Positions 47,223 through 56,087 of a stretch of DNA of 64,000 bases are shown here, piece after piece. How positions within the stretch are numbered: the stretch's first letter is position 1; each line of letters opens with the position of its first letter. Source of the stretch: Edaphobacter flagellatus. Its GTDB lineage: Bacteria; Acidobacteriota; Terriglobia; Terriglobales; Acidobacteriaceae. The notes under the pieces were generated by a model. That model saw only the letters and a program-made list of their open reading frames with translations. It searched no databases and was not told where the DNA came from. The DNA lies in the NCBI RefSeq assembly GCF_025264665.1, contig NZ_CP073697.1:1054001-1118000 (forward strand), in the 5' to 3' direction. Made by a program: the position numbers and the translations under genes.

Positions 47223-47858
47223 TCAGTTAGTTCGCCGGGAAAGATACGACCGAAAGGTGACCCGAAGGCCATTCACTCGTCTATTGTGACAACGACCTAG
47301 GCGCGTTCCACTACCGCAGGGGCAAGGTCGTTTGTTCGCGATGCGCTTCTTGCGCATGACTGCTTCCACGTACGCCGCAGCAGTCTTGGAGTCAGTAGCT
47401 CCGAGCATTTCGCCAAGATCATCTATCAAACCAGCCGAGCCATGTCTCAGCTCGCCAAATGGCATGGCTTCACCGGCCTCGTGAAGCGAATAGGCGTAGA
47501 GGTAAGGGACGACTACACTCTCTATGAAATTCAACAAGGACGGATTCTGCTTGGTCAGGAGCCACAAGCGAAATGGAGATCCCAAACATAGAGCGTTTCC
47601 TTCCAGCTTGTGGAAGTCTTTCGGAATCCGGCCACCAGTTTCATGCACAACCGGAAGCTCAGAAGGGTACGCGGTTGGAATGCGAAGATTGATCTCGTAA
47701 CTGGCGCTAACAGTCCTGCAACCGTTAGCGGATGCCGTGAAGTCGATCACACCTCGCAAGACGATAGCGCCGTCTTTGCTTGGAACCAGCCGGAGATTTT
47801 CGAACCGATTGATAGCTTCCGATATGGCGATCTGGTTCAGAAGCGATTCACCAGGCAT
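47223..47858 (-). CDS. CBASS E2-like conjugating enzyme with C-terminal SEC-C motif
   Basis: A 211-residue protein. Residues about 10-125 follow a ubiquitin-conjugating (UBC) fold: YEINLRIPTAYPSELPVVHE, then HKLEGNALCLGSP with candidate catalytic Cys91. The C terminus holds a SEC-C zinc motif, C179-x-C181-GSG...C190-H191, which is not part of a standard E2. The start ATG overlaps the CD-NTase stop (TGATG). E2-only CBASS (type II-short) enzymes are known to conjugate or prime the CD-NTase C terminus; no E1 or JAB gene is adjacent. The SEC-C tail may aid folding, zinc binding or target choice. Confidence 0.82.
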   Translation of the reverse strand: MPGESLLNQIAISEAINRFENLRLVPSKDGAIVLRGVIDFTASANGCRTVSASYEINLRIPTAYPSELPVVHETGGRIPKDFHKLEGNALCLGSPFRLWLLTKQNPSLLNFIESVVVPYLYAYSLHEAGEAMPFGELRHGSAGLIDDLGEMLGATDSKTAAAYVEAVMRKKRIANKRPCPCGSGTRLGRCHNRRVNGLRVTFRSYLSRRTN

Positions 47859-49012
47859 CACTTGCCCCAAGGTTTCGGGGCAGATGGCACGAACACAGTC
47901 GGAGCGACCGCAGCCGCCGTCGCCGGAACCGGATTGCTGATGTGCGAGAGCTGGTCGCGCGTTAACTGCACATCAAAATGCCCACGGATCTCGCGATCCA
48001 TGCCATCGCGAGTGAGAGTATGAAGACGGGCAAGGTCCTGCCGAACCTGGCTATGCCAAAGAAGAAAATTTTGCTCTAGTAGCGGATTTTTGCGCCACTT
48101 ATCTGCATAGTCTTCCGACGGAGCAGTAGGGTTTGGGACACGAGGGTAAACAGGATTGATGAAATTCCGCATCCGGCTCACGATTCCGGTGACCGCATCG
48201 TAGATGTCGGCCTCTCCCGAATAGGCGTGTGTCGCGAGATTGGTGATGATCATGGAGATAGGGGCCAACTCAGGCGTGTCTTGGAACATGACATCCCGGT
48301 GCCGTTTGAGTAGCTGGATCGAACGTTGGAGAGGTGTCTTCCACTCGTAGGGGGGCACGTCTTCTACCGAGGCAAATTTCTTCATCTCGACCAAGGCACG
48401 AAGCCGCGGCTGCGCGAAGACGCGGGTACGTTCCTCGAACCAGCGGGCAAAACCTCGCGGATTGCTAATCAACCAGTCTCTTGAAAGAACTAGGTAATTC
48501 GGGTGTCGCTGATCGGTGATAGCGACAGCCCGCTTTGCAAGTTCGAAGGATACGCCCTGCGAGATGATGGCCTGTACTACAGCAGGTTCCTCTGCGACAC
48601 AAGGCAAGCTGTCGAGATGGAAGGACACTTCATCGGCGTAATGCAAGCGCCAGCAGCGCGGCTTCTCCTCAAGTGGACTCAACATACCGTGAGCCCTCGC
48701 ATAAGCTTTAAGTTCTTCTCCGAAGAGTAGCTTCAGCTCGCTTTGAGTTTTGTCCGTCTTCTGCATCTGCAACGTCACGACGTTGTCCAGGTCGTACTCC
48801 GCTTCATGATGAATCGGGCGAACTACTGTGCCATAGCGGAATGATCCCTGCGGTGTCACATGGGGCGAATACTGCGCCAACTTTGACTCCGGGCGGCACA
48901 GCCAATCCGCGATGGAGTTGTGGCGGTCCGAAGCACGCTGGTAGTAGGACTCGGGGATATCAAGCGAGTCCACAACGCTGTCGAGCACTTTAACTACCGC
49001 GAGTTTGTCCAT
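47858..49012 (-). CDS. CBASS CD-NTase (cGAS/DncV-like nucleotidyltransferase)
   Basis: A 384-residue enzyme expected to make a cyclic oligonucleotide signal on phage infection. The nucleotidyltransferase site is complete: QG56-S57-FRYGT, the metal-binding pair D74-L-D76 in AEYDLDNVV, and the third acid D134 in SFHLDSLPC. A helical core follows (PLQRSIQLLKRHRDVMF). The tail is Ala/Pro-rich and ends PKPWGK, so the penultimate residue is Gly, relevant because E2 enzymes of CBASS act on the CD-NTase C terminus. GAGGAGG precedes the ATG. The product cannot be predicted from sequence alone. Confidence 0.92.
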   Translation of the reverse strand: MDKLAVVKVLDSVVDSLDIPESYYQRASDRHNSIADWLCRPESKLAQYSPHVTPQGSFRYGTVVRPIHHEAEYDLDNVVTLQMQKTDKTQSELKLLFGEELKAYARAHGMLSPLEEKPRCWRLHYADEVSFHLDSLPCVAEEPAVVQAIISQGVSFELAKRAVAITDQRHPNYLVLSRDWLISNPRGFARWFEERTRVFAQPRLRALVEMKKFASVEDVPPYEWKTPLQRSIQLLKRHRDVMFQDTPELAPISMIITNLATHAYSGEADIYDAVTGIVSRMRNFINPVYPRVPNPTAPSEDYADKWRKNPLLEQNFLLWHSQVRQDLARLHTLTRDGMDREIRGHFDVQLTRDQLSHISNPVPATAAAVAPTVFVPSAPKPWGK

Positions 49013-49021
49013 AAAGCCTCC

Positions 49022-50197
49022 TCAGGCAATGTTCAGCACAGACTTGAATCCGTGCACGTTGTGATGGTCGTATAGCAACCACGGCATATCTGCCTTCGGC
49101 ATCCGGACGCGCCCAAGCTCCACGCAGACCGATACCGGGGCGGCGAGGAACACATGTAGAGGCGTGTTCTGTCCGTGCTTTTCTTTGATGGCGCTGAACA
49201 ACGGCCGAGCTGCGGCACGAAAGGCGGCCAGGTGATCTCGGCTCTTGAGGATGTCGTTATGCGGGCTTGCCACAGTCAGTCGCCAAATAGAAGCGCCTTC
49301 ACCAAGCACGCGGTATATGCGGTCTTCGGTCACCCTTCCACTGATGTCAACCAGCAGTGCAGGCGTACCGCTGCCATTCGATGGCTCCACGACCTCGAAC
49401 TTCAGCGGCTCTGCTGAATCAGGCCAGTTCCACGTTTGCGGCGCACGATGCCTCTGAAATACATCGACCTCGGCTATGTCGCCAAGTAGCGTTCCGAGTC
49501 TCACCAGAAGTGGCTGCGCGGCCAAGGCGAAGACCGAGAGATGCCTCTCGACTCCCAGCTCCAAGAGAGGTTCTCGCACTCTATTCTCAAAGAGACGCTT
49601 CAAATTCTCGTCTTCATTTGCCCAAAATGTCTGCTCAACATCCGATAAGGCGACATTCGACATCTGCAGCATAAAAGGATTTCTGGAGGCTGGAAAACGA
49701 CCAGGCATCATCGCAGTGGCCGCCTGTTTGAAGCTCAAATGCGGTGACTGATCGCCGATGTTCGATCCATATAAGAGAATGTGACTGGAAGAGTCTGCCG
49801 CGATTCCAGTCACGAGTTCCACGCGCTCTTCGTGCTTCCTCTTCATTTGGATAAGCATTTCAGATGGGTAGAGTCGCGGGCCTTCGCCGCTGTCAATATC
49901 GACATGGCACTGGTGGCATACGAGCATCAGATTCGAGGCCGAATTCAAGAGCTCCTTTGAAAGCCCTTGACGTCCCCTCGGCCCGCGCCGGCTGAATGAA
50001 CGTATGTGAGCCCTCTGCGCGATGTTCAGCTCTCTCTGAGTCACCAAAGACCAAGACACAGGGCGATTGCATCCCGCGAACTCGCAGCGTCCAGCAGCTC
50101 TTCCCCAAAGAATCGCCGTCACGTGAGGAGGGACATAACGCGTAACGTCGTAATCACCTTCGTCGCGAGGTACATCTTTTGGAACCGCTCGTTTCAT
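49022..50197 (-). CDS. cap5: CBASS effector: HNH endonuclease fused to SAVED domain
   Basis: A 391-residue protein of Cap5 type. The N-terminal HNH nuclease has zinc/active-site residues CEFAGC (C38, C43), AHIRSFS (H64) and LVCHQCHVDID (C94, C97, H98). The C-terminal portion (about 200-391) fits a SAVED sensor domain, with LSVFALAAQPLLVRLGTLLGD and PLHVFLAAPVSVCVELGRV segments. SAVED binds the CD-NTase product and triggers oligomerisation and indiscriminate DNA cleavage. I chose the ATG at 50197 (AGGGAG just upstream) over a longer frame that enters the control region. First gene of the operon; the CD-NTase starts 9 bases after its stop. Confidence 0.88.
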   Translation of the reverse strand: MKRAVPKDVPRDEGDYDVTRYVPPHVTAILWGRAAGRCEFAGCNRPVSWSLVTQRELNIAQRAHIRSFSRRGPRGRQGLSKELLNSASNLMLVCHQCHVDIDSGEGPRLYPSEMLIQMKRKHEERVELVTGIAADSSSHILLYGSNIGDQSPHLSFKQAATAMMPGRFPASRNPFMLQMSNVALSDVEQTFWANEDENLKRLFENRVREPLLELGVERHLSVFALAAQPLLVRLGTLLGDIAEVDVFQRHRAPQTWNWPDSAEPLKFEVVEPSNGSGTPALLVDISGRVTEDRIYRVLGEGASIWRLTVASPHNDILKSRDHLAAFRAAARPLFSAIKEKHGQNTPLHVFLAAPVSVCVELGRVRMPKADMPWLLYDHHNVHGFKSVLNIA

Positions 50198-50234
50198 GCC
50201 TCTCCCTTGACTTTCTCGGATAGCAACATGCAGG

Positions 50235-50308
50235 CTGGTACACAAGTGAAACAGTACTGCCAAATTCGGACTGGGTCAAGTGTGAACCACTGGTACATAT
50301 GTGGAACA
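50235..50308. promoter_or_regulatory. Divergent control region of CBASS and capH
   Basis: For the minus-strand operon, TTGACC (50274-50279) and TACTGT (50251-50256) are separated by 17 bases, a good sigma-70 promoter. A 19-base direct repeat starting CTGGTACA occurs at 50235 and 50290 (16 of 19 identical); a third partial copy (CAAGTGTGAACCA) lies between. One copy covers the -10 box. These are candidate CapH operators. Confidence 0.6.
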
Positions 50309-50324
50309 TAGGGAGGAAACTAAG

Positions 50325-50669
50325 TTGCCTATCCTCGAAGATCTTGGGAGAAGGGTCGCTAAACATCGAGAAACGCTAGGGTTAGGGATACGTGCGGCGG
50401 CGAAGGAGATCGGGATCAGCCACCCTACGTTATCCAGAATCGAGCGGGGACACCTACCCGATCTGGAGAACTATCAACGAATATGCCGATGGCTTGGCGA
50501 AAATGCCGAGAGCAATGTGATGCCCTCATCTGGCCTTAGCTCCTCGACGGAGGCTTCTGTAGTAGCTGAGGTGCACTTCCGTAAACGTGCTACCGTATCG
50601 CCTAAAACAGCTCAAGCCTTGGCGCAGATGATTCTCGCTGCTCAAGAGTTTTTGGCGTCTGGAAAGTGA
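50325..50669 (+). CDS. capH: XRE-family repressor, CapH-like
   Basis: A 114-residue protein with an N-terminal Cro/CI helix-turn-helix: LGRRVAKHRETLGLGIRAAAKEIGISHPTLSRIERG. A flexible Ser-rich linker (about residues 65-80) and a short C-terminal helix follow. The start is a TTG 7-8 bases after GGGAGG; a GTG upstream lacks such a site. The linker is the sort of place where a CapP protease could cut. It is divergent from cap5 and 8 bases ahead of the ImmA/IrrE gene, the arrangement of CapH-CapP regulators that keep CBASS off until DNA damage. Confidence 0.8.
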   Translation: MPILEDLGRRVAKHRETLGLGIRAAAKEIGISHPTLSRIERGHLPDLENYQRICRWLGENAESNVMPSSGLSSSTEASVVAEVHFRKRATVSPKTAQALAQMILAAQEFLASGK

Positions 50670-50677
50670 GCTGACTC

Positions 50678-51244
50678 TTGAGCGAGCTGCGTCGTGGCTT
50701 CAAAGCTTGGTGCGAAAGAGCTGCTGCAGGATATCGCCGCGAACTGGGCTTGTCGCCTCATCAAGCTCTAGACCCCGTGGAACTCGCCCGCCTTCTTAAG
50801 GTTTTGGTAATCACGCCCGAAGTGCTCAGAAGCCTCTCAACCAGTGCTGCCACTCATCTGTGTGTCACCGACGCCGATAGCTGGTCTGCTGTCACTCTCA
50901 TAGAAGGCGAGAGGAAGTTGGTGATCCTAAATCCATCGCACTCGGCAGCACGAAAGAATAGCGACCTCGCTCACGAGCTTTCACACATTATCTTGGAGCA
51001 CAAGCCGACTCAGGCGTTCTTCGGTCCCGACAAAACTCTCATGATTAGGGAGTTTGATCGCGTGCAAGAGGCAGAGGCCGAGTGCTTGTCTTCAGTGCTA
51101 CTGGTTCCGAGAGAAGCGCTCCTAGCGCTGCTTCCCGTCAGCGACGACGAAGTGGCTGCCCAACAGTTGGGGGTAAGCACGCAGATGTTTCGAATGCGTC
51201 GGAATGTAACGGGAGTTGATCGCCAGCTCGCTCGCCGATGGTAG
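50678..51244 (+). CDS. capP: ImmA/IrrE-family metallopeptidase, CapP-like
   Basis: A 188-residue zinc peptidase from a TTG start. The active-site motif is H99-E-L-S-H103 in SDLAHELSHIILEH; the downstream acid lies in QEAEAECLSSVLLVPREAL, as in ImmA/IrrE. The C terminus has a helix-turn-helix-like segment (VAAQQLGVSTQMFRMRRN). In characterised systems CapP cleaves CapH when DNA damage is sensed and so derepresses CBASS. That role here is inferred from gene pairing and position. Confidence 0.85.
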   Translation: MSELRRGFKAWCERAAAGYRRELGLSPHQALDPVELARLLKVLVITPEVLRSLSTSAATHLCVTDADSWSAVTLIEGERKLVILNPSHSAARKNSDLAHELSHIILEHKPTQAFFGPDKTLMIREFDRVQEAEAECLSSVLLVPREALLALLPVSDDEVAAQQLGVSTQMFRMRRNVTGVDRQLARRW

Positions 51245-51488
51245 CTTTTTCAATTTTGTAACCAGCAATACTCTTAATATAAGGCCTCTCGCGCAGCTGT
51301 ACTTCCAGACCGGCCACATCGGCTGTCGCGTTTGTCGCGGCAAGCAGCGCGGTTACTATGGACATTCGCTAAAGCAGTATCGACAGGATGAGTATCGGGA
51401 AACGCCGCTCTCATCAGTTATGATTTTCGATAAACGCAAATGAACGAAGCATCCATAGAAATCCAGATTGAAACTATCTCGACACCGT

Positions 51489-52736
51489 TCACCTGGGCGA
51501 TCCAGTCCGCGAGTTCAATAACTCCGATAGCCCCTTACGCCACTCTTTGAGCATTCCCTCGCCAACGTTAGCGAATGCGGCGTGATCCTTGATGTACTTC
51601 TGCACTTCCGAGGAGGTTTCCTCGATAGCCTCCGCAATGCGTGACAGCACACCTCTTACCTGTGCAGGAGTACAGGCTGCGCGAGTTTCGCCAAGCAATT
51701 GAAGCTCGCGAGCGGTGGGCCAACGCGTGCTTCCGTTCAACGTTAGAGCCATCCCGTCCTTTGGAATGTAAACCGATGTTGTCACGAGGTCATACACGGG
51801 AGCGAGACGAGCTTCTCCGAGAACATCGTCATATACGATGCCGAAGTTCTTGAGGTGAGCATCTCCGTTGCGGAGGGCGCAGTTGAGTGCGATCAGGGTG
51901 AATAGCTTTTCGAGATCGATATTGACTTGCGGCGAATTCGCAAACTGCGTAAATCGCTTGAGGATGGAAGTCTCGTAGCTGCCGCTGTACTTCTTGTCAG
52001 TGCCCTTGCCATTGAGGACGCAGAAGTCCTCGAACCCTCGATAGCTGCCGTCGGCCCGGAGATCAAATCGGTCGACGACGAGTGCCGCCCCGTCTTCGGC
52101 GAGTCGATACGATGGCACCTCAAGTCCGCACTTCTCCGCAACTCTCAAACAGAAGTATTCGTTTGCTGCGAGTTGCGGATACTCTCGCTCCTCCCAGAAC
52201 TTCACGATATGTGTAGCGCCGCGATAGCTTTCAGACAGACGCGCTCCGTTGAATGCAGTTTTTGAAAGCGCATCTTCATCGCGGATCAGGAACTTTGGCT
52301 GTACGCCACTGATGCCCGAAAAGGAAGCGAACTTGTCCAAGAGATGATGGAAGAGATCTCCTTGGCGTCGACGAGCGAGGATTTCGTCCACGGATTGAAA
52401 GGGAACATCCTCATTGAGAGATTCTTCCTGTCCGGTGTAGCGAATACGGCCCACTTGTGACCGGCCAACAATACCCAGCAGATCGTAGTCGTCGAATGTT
52501 CCGATGGCTTTCGCAAAAGCAAGACGCAGGCGTTCTCTCAGTACACCTTCGGGAAGGTTCATCTCAAAAATGGGTGCGATTCCATACGAGATGTTCCATG
52601 AAGCTAGGCGCACCGGCATCGTCACAGAAACAGCGCGCGGCTCAGGGGCTCCTGGTTTATAGAGAAACGTGGTGCCGCGCTGTCCAGAGCGATCAAGCAA
52701 GCCGGCTTCAGCGCCGTCGGTCCAAACTTTGATCAT
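51489..52736 (-). CDS. hipA: HipA-family serine/threonine kinase toxin
   Basis: A 415-residue HipA with a couple-HipA N-terminal domain (about 5-105) and the kinase-like domain. Landmarks: the ATP-binding/phosphoryl loop SGVQPK (143-148), Lys179 in HIVKF, catalytic N290-G-D292-AHLKN, and D316 in PVYDLV. HipA kinases phosphorylate tRNA synthetases such as GltX and induce growth arrest. All key residues are present. It overlaps hipB by 29 bases. The 244-base gap to capP (51245-51488) has no supported gene. Confidence 0.92.
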   Translation of the reverse strand: MIKVWTDGAEAGLLDRSGQRGTTFLYKPGAPEPRAVSVTMPVRLASWNISYGIAPIFEMNLPEGVLRERLRLAFAKAIGTFDDYDLLGIVGRSQVGRIRYTGQEESLNEDVPFQSVDEILARRRQGDLFHHLLDKFASFSGISGVQPKFLIRDEDALSKTAFNGARLSESYRGATHIVKFWEEREYPQLAANEYFCLRVAEKCGLEVPSYRLAEDGAALVVDRFDLRADGSYRGFEDFCVLNGKGTDKKYSGSYETSILKRFTQFANSPQVNIDLEKLFTLIALNCALRNGDAHLKNFGIVYDDVLGEARLAPVYDLVTTSVYIPKDGMALTLNGSTRWPTARELQLLGETRAACTPAQVRGVLSRIAEAIEETSSEVQKYIKDHAAFANVGEGMLKEWRKGLSELLNSRTGSPR

Positions 52737-52986
52737 CGCGGTCCTCTTCCATCAACTCTTCCAAAGTGGGGCGGCGGTTCGCTGCTTCCTGGATGGTCAG
52801 TTCAAGGCTGAGCGCTGTAAGAATTCTGGTTATTTTCGAATAACCGAGCTCGCCAATTCGGCCATTCTCCAATGCGTCCAGTGTTGAATGGCCAACTCTT
52901 GCCTGTTTCGCGAGCGTAGCCTGGCTCAAACCAAGCGCTCTACGTTTGGTAGCAACGATCTCGCCAATTCGAATCAAGGTCAGCAC
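52708..52986 (-). CDS. hipB: HipB-family antitoxin
   Basis: A 92-residue XRE-type antitoxin: IGEIVATKRRALGLSQATLAKQARVGHSTLDALENGRIGELGYSKITRILTALSLEL is a complete Cro/CI helix-turn-helix. The C-terminal tail is acidic (EELMEEDRDD). The start is uncertain; I use GTG 52986, though a TTG at 53001 is also in frame. It precedes and overlaps hipA, forming the usual hipBA order, and should repress the operon through the repeats just upstream. Confidence 0.88.
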   Translation of the reverse strand: MLTLIRIGEIVATKRRALGLSQATLAKQARVGHSTLDALENGRIGELGYSKITRILTALSLELTIQEAANRRPTLEELMEEDRDDQSLDRRR

Positions 52987-52988
52987 AT

Positions 52989-53044
52989 ACCTAATATACA
53001 AGGTTTCACTTCGTTTATGGAAATATTTACCTTATATACAAGGT
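52989..53044 (-). promoter_or_regulatory. Paired HipB operators
   Basis: Two 16-bp imperfect palindromes of form ACCTWATATACAAGGT at 52989-53004 and 53029-53044, exactly 40 bp (about four helical turns) apart, sit directly before hipB. Dyad arms ACCTT/AAGGT suit an HTH dimer; the spacing suits cooperative binding. Confidence 0.75.
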
Positions 53045-53090
53045 AATAGCATGATGCGCTGAACACTGCCAGCTAGCCTAGGATCACTGA

Positions 53091-53333
53091 TTAGGCCACG
53101 ATATGCTCTGGATGATCGCCCCGCGCATACTTGCGTAGATCTGCCACCGGAATCAGCACTCTACCCCCTATTCGCCGCGTGGGTAACTTCCGATTGGCAA
53201 TCAGGTAATCCAGCCCTCGCTGACTGATGGAGAGGAGCTGAGCCGCCTCTCCACGGCTGACCAGCAGCTTTTCTTCGGCTGGAATGGTGGCTCGCGCTGG
53301 TGGCTTTCTCTGCATTATGTTGAATGGCTCCAT
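53091..53333 (-). CDS. Excisionase-like helix-turn-helix protein
   Basis: An 80-residue protein with a MerR-like winged HTH of the excisionase/HTH_17 family: LLVSRGEAAQLLSISQRGLDYLIANRKLPTRRIGGRVLIPVADLRKYA. GAGGAGG a few bases before the ATG fixes the start. In integrative elements such proteins steer the integrase towards excision or act as regulators. It is consistent with the island, though the matching integrase gene is missing. Confidence 0.82.
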   Translation of the reverse strand: MEPFNIMQRKPPARATIPAEEKLLVSRGEAAQLLSISQRGLDYLIANRKLPTRRIGGRVLIPVADLRKYARGDHPEHIVA

Positions 53334-53359
53334 CGTTCCTCCTCTGTGAGACTCGTTTC

Positions 53360-56087
53360 TTACAAACCCAATCCGTATCCCATGCTGCGCTCGATCACCT
53401 TCTCGGACGCAGGGCCGATCTTTTGCGCCGCGCCTGTGATTGCCTGTTCTGGCTGAAGGGCGCTCTTGTGCGAGACATCGTGACTCAAAGCCTGCACTAG
53501 CTTGTCTCGGTTGTCGGTGAATATCTGCGCGTCCCACTGCCCGCGCGAGACAGACACATATGCCATGCGGTGATTCAGCAGGTCTTTGGCTCCAAGCTCC
53601 GTGTCCGCATGAATCAGCACACGTTCTGCCGTCTGTCCTTGGCTCGAATGGCTGGTAACTGCGTAACCGTGGTCGATGTGCGGAAAGCCGTGTAATCCGA
53701 CTTCAACATTGCGTCCGCTATAAAGCTTCAGGTGCATCGAACCGTTCGCGCCGATGTTCTCAATACTGGCAAGCTCACGATTGGCAATCTTCAGTTCTTG
53801 ATTGGGTGCCGTGAACTGAATGCGATCACCAACGGAAAACACCTTTTTATCAGCCCGATAAACAGAGACACCCATCTGACGGCGTGGGTCGTAGGTTGTT
53901 TGTTCCCCGTTACCGCGCAGCACTATAAGCAGATTCTCCTGGCCGTTTACTGCAAGAACACGGGCATACTCGCCTTTACCAATGCCGGTTTCCTTCGATG
54001 TCCGCGAATAATGCAGTACGTCGTTGGGTTGATATCGCTGTGCCCAACTGCGATCCGCGCCGGTCAGTTCCTGCCGTGGGACAAGCACTTGCATCGTATT
54101 CTTGCTTGCCAACAATGCCTTGCCCTTGTAGTTCTCGATGAATAGCGGTGTTGATCTCAGCACGGGAGCGATTATCCGGTGACACAACAAGCGTAGTTTC
54201 CGGCGAAGCACGCCCAATCACTTCATGTACTCGGCCCTGAATATCGAGGCTTTCGATGGCCGCTGCGACATGACCGTGCGCCAACATCTCAACCGCTGCT
54301 TTCAACTCAGGGTCACGCTATCGCAGAATCTCATCCAGCTTTATCGTGTGCATTCCCGCTTCTTGAAGCTGTGCAAAGGGGCGGCCAGCGTCAACGCCTT
54401 CATGCTGATGCACATCGCCAACCAGCAACACCCGATCATTCCGATGAAGACGCGAAAGGAACTCGTGCATCTGCCGTGTGGACGCAAGAGAGGACTCATC
54501 CAGTATGTAAAGACGTTTTTCTCCTGTATCGGGCCGTTCACCTCTGGCTAAATGATGCTGAAGCGTCGATGTGATCATGCCAGCTTCACCGAGTTTCTGA
54601 GCGGCTCGGCTGGTCGGTGCGAATCCTTCGACACAGTAGCCCTGGGCTTCGACGCCTTCACGAATGACTGACAGCGTGGTTGTCTTACCGGCCCCCGCTA
54701 CACCATCAAGTCCAACAATTTTTTCGCGGGTGAGAAAGATATCATCTACCGCGGCGAGCTGAGACTTGCTCAGCTCTGGATGGGCATCCTCCATACGGAT
54801 ACGCAGGATTGGAGATACCAGCATGGATCTCTCATACCGGCTCTCATTGCTATTCTTTACAAGACCGACGATGTCCCGTTCCAAACGAACCATCTCGGCT
54901 GTCGTGTACTGAGGTGCTGCTCGTCCATCAGAGCGCTCGACATTGCTGAACTCCCCGTTTCGCACCCGCTGCTCGAATTCTTGTCGAACCTGGCTGTATG
55001 TCGCTTGGCCCATGCTGCGATCCATTGCTGTCTGCAAGATGATTCGCTCATCCTGCACAGCGGACCGCTCGAAGACATGATTGCGTGAGTACGTCATTGA
55101 CTGCTGTACCGTCTTCTCAAGCTGTTGTTCTACCTTGTGCTCACGCTCACGAGCCTGAGCTACAACGTGCTCGGGCTGATTGCCAAACTTTGCCGCACGG
55201 TTACGATGCTGTTCCAATACTTCTTCGCGCGAAAGAAGATCCTTGCTGTCTCTTGTTCGATGGGCTGCGACCTGCGCGGCTCCAGCACCTTCGCGCCCGA
55301 CCTCCTGAAGATGCTGTTTGATCTGCGCACGCCTTGGACTCGATGCCTCCAGATACTCTTGTCAGTAGCCCTTGATCTCTGGCTGTCCATGCTGACCACG
55401 CTCTATCTCGTAGCCAAGACCTTGCAGTCGCATGGCGAGTTCGGAGCGGTAGACACTCGTCGCATAGTGCTGCGATTGAAAGAGACTACGCTCCTGCAAC
55501 GCGCGCGTCTGGCCATTCTCGCGCTCTGTGATGTTGAAGATCACAGCATGGGTATGAAGCTGAGGTGCTGCGTATCCATCAACAGGACGCGCGGTGTCAT
55601 GCTCGAAGGTTGCCGCTACAAGCTTGCCAGTCGTCTCAGGCGCATGAACATTGCCGATGCGAGCCTGCGTATAGTGCTCCAGTTCATGCAGTGCAATGCG
55701 AACGCTTTCACGATGTGCTTCACGCACACGCTCATCCCCGCCAACGAGAGATGTTACCGATACAGACTTTGGTGCGGAGAACGTCGCATCCCAACCTGCG
55801 CGATGTTCCGCGCTGGTAATCTGCTTGCCATACTCGTTCTCATAGGTTCTTGCCGGTTGGTGCTTAACGAGCTGCGCGGTGCTTACTGGATGCTGTCCTT
55901 CGCTTAACCGTGCGAACTGCTCATCAGCGACGGAGCCATGTAGACCCCATTCATGCGCAAGCTCTCCTTGCCACTCACTATGTCCCTGGCGATCACGACT
56001 CCAGTAGTTCTGTTTCTCAGAAGCGAACTCGCGCGCATGGTATGTGCGGGCTTGGTTGGCTGAGAGCGCTTTGAAAAGAGTCAACAT
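53360..56087 (-). pseudogene. Broken MobF-type relaxase-helicase (TrwC/TraA-like)
   Basis: Reads as a relaxase of about 900 residues with disruptions. The N-terminal TrwC domain (from ATG 56087: MLTLFKALSANQARTYHA, then the metal-binding HTHAVIFN and SAPKSVSVTSLV) runs into a TGA at 55362-55364, after KGY and before QEYLEASSPRRAQIK. The same frame continues into a RecD-like helicase with the Walker A loop GVAGAGKTTTL, until a TAG at 54318-54320 after LDEILR. Near 54095 the frame shifts to one encoding the C terminus (VLVPRQELTGADRSW, HGYAVTSHSSQGQTAE). Such enzymes nick oriT and unwind DNA in conjugation; this copy cannot make a full protein. Confidence 0.88.

Noticed and set aside
51138..51365. 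75-residue minus-strand open frame between capP and hipA
   Set aside because: Half of it overlaps the end of capP in antisense and no ribosome-binding site precedes it; could be a gene fragment but not supportable.
55362..55364. Selenocysteine or readthrough at the TGA inside the relaxase
   Set aside because: A second stop (TAG) and a frameshift further along show general decay, and no SECIS-like hairpin was noticed.
55125..55907. 260-residue plus-strand open frame over the relaxase
   Set aside because: Antisense to clear TrwC-family sequence on the other strand; no independent support.
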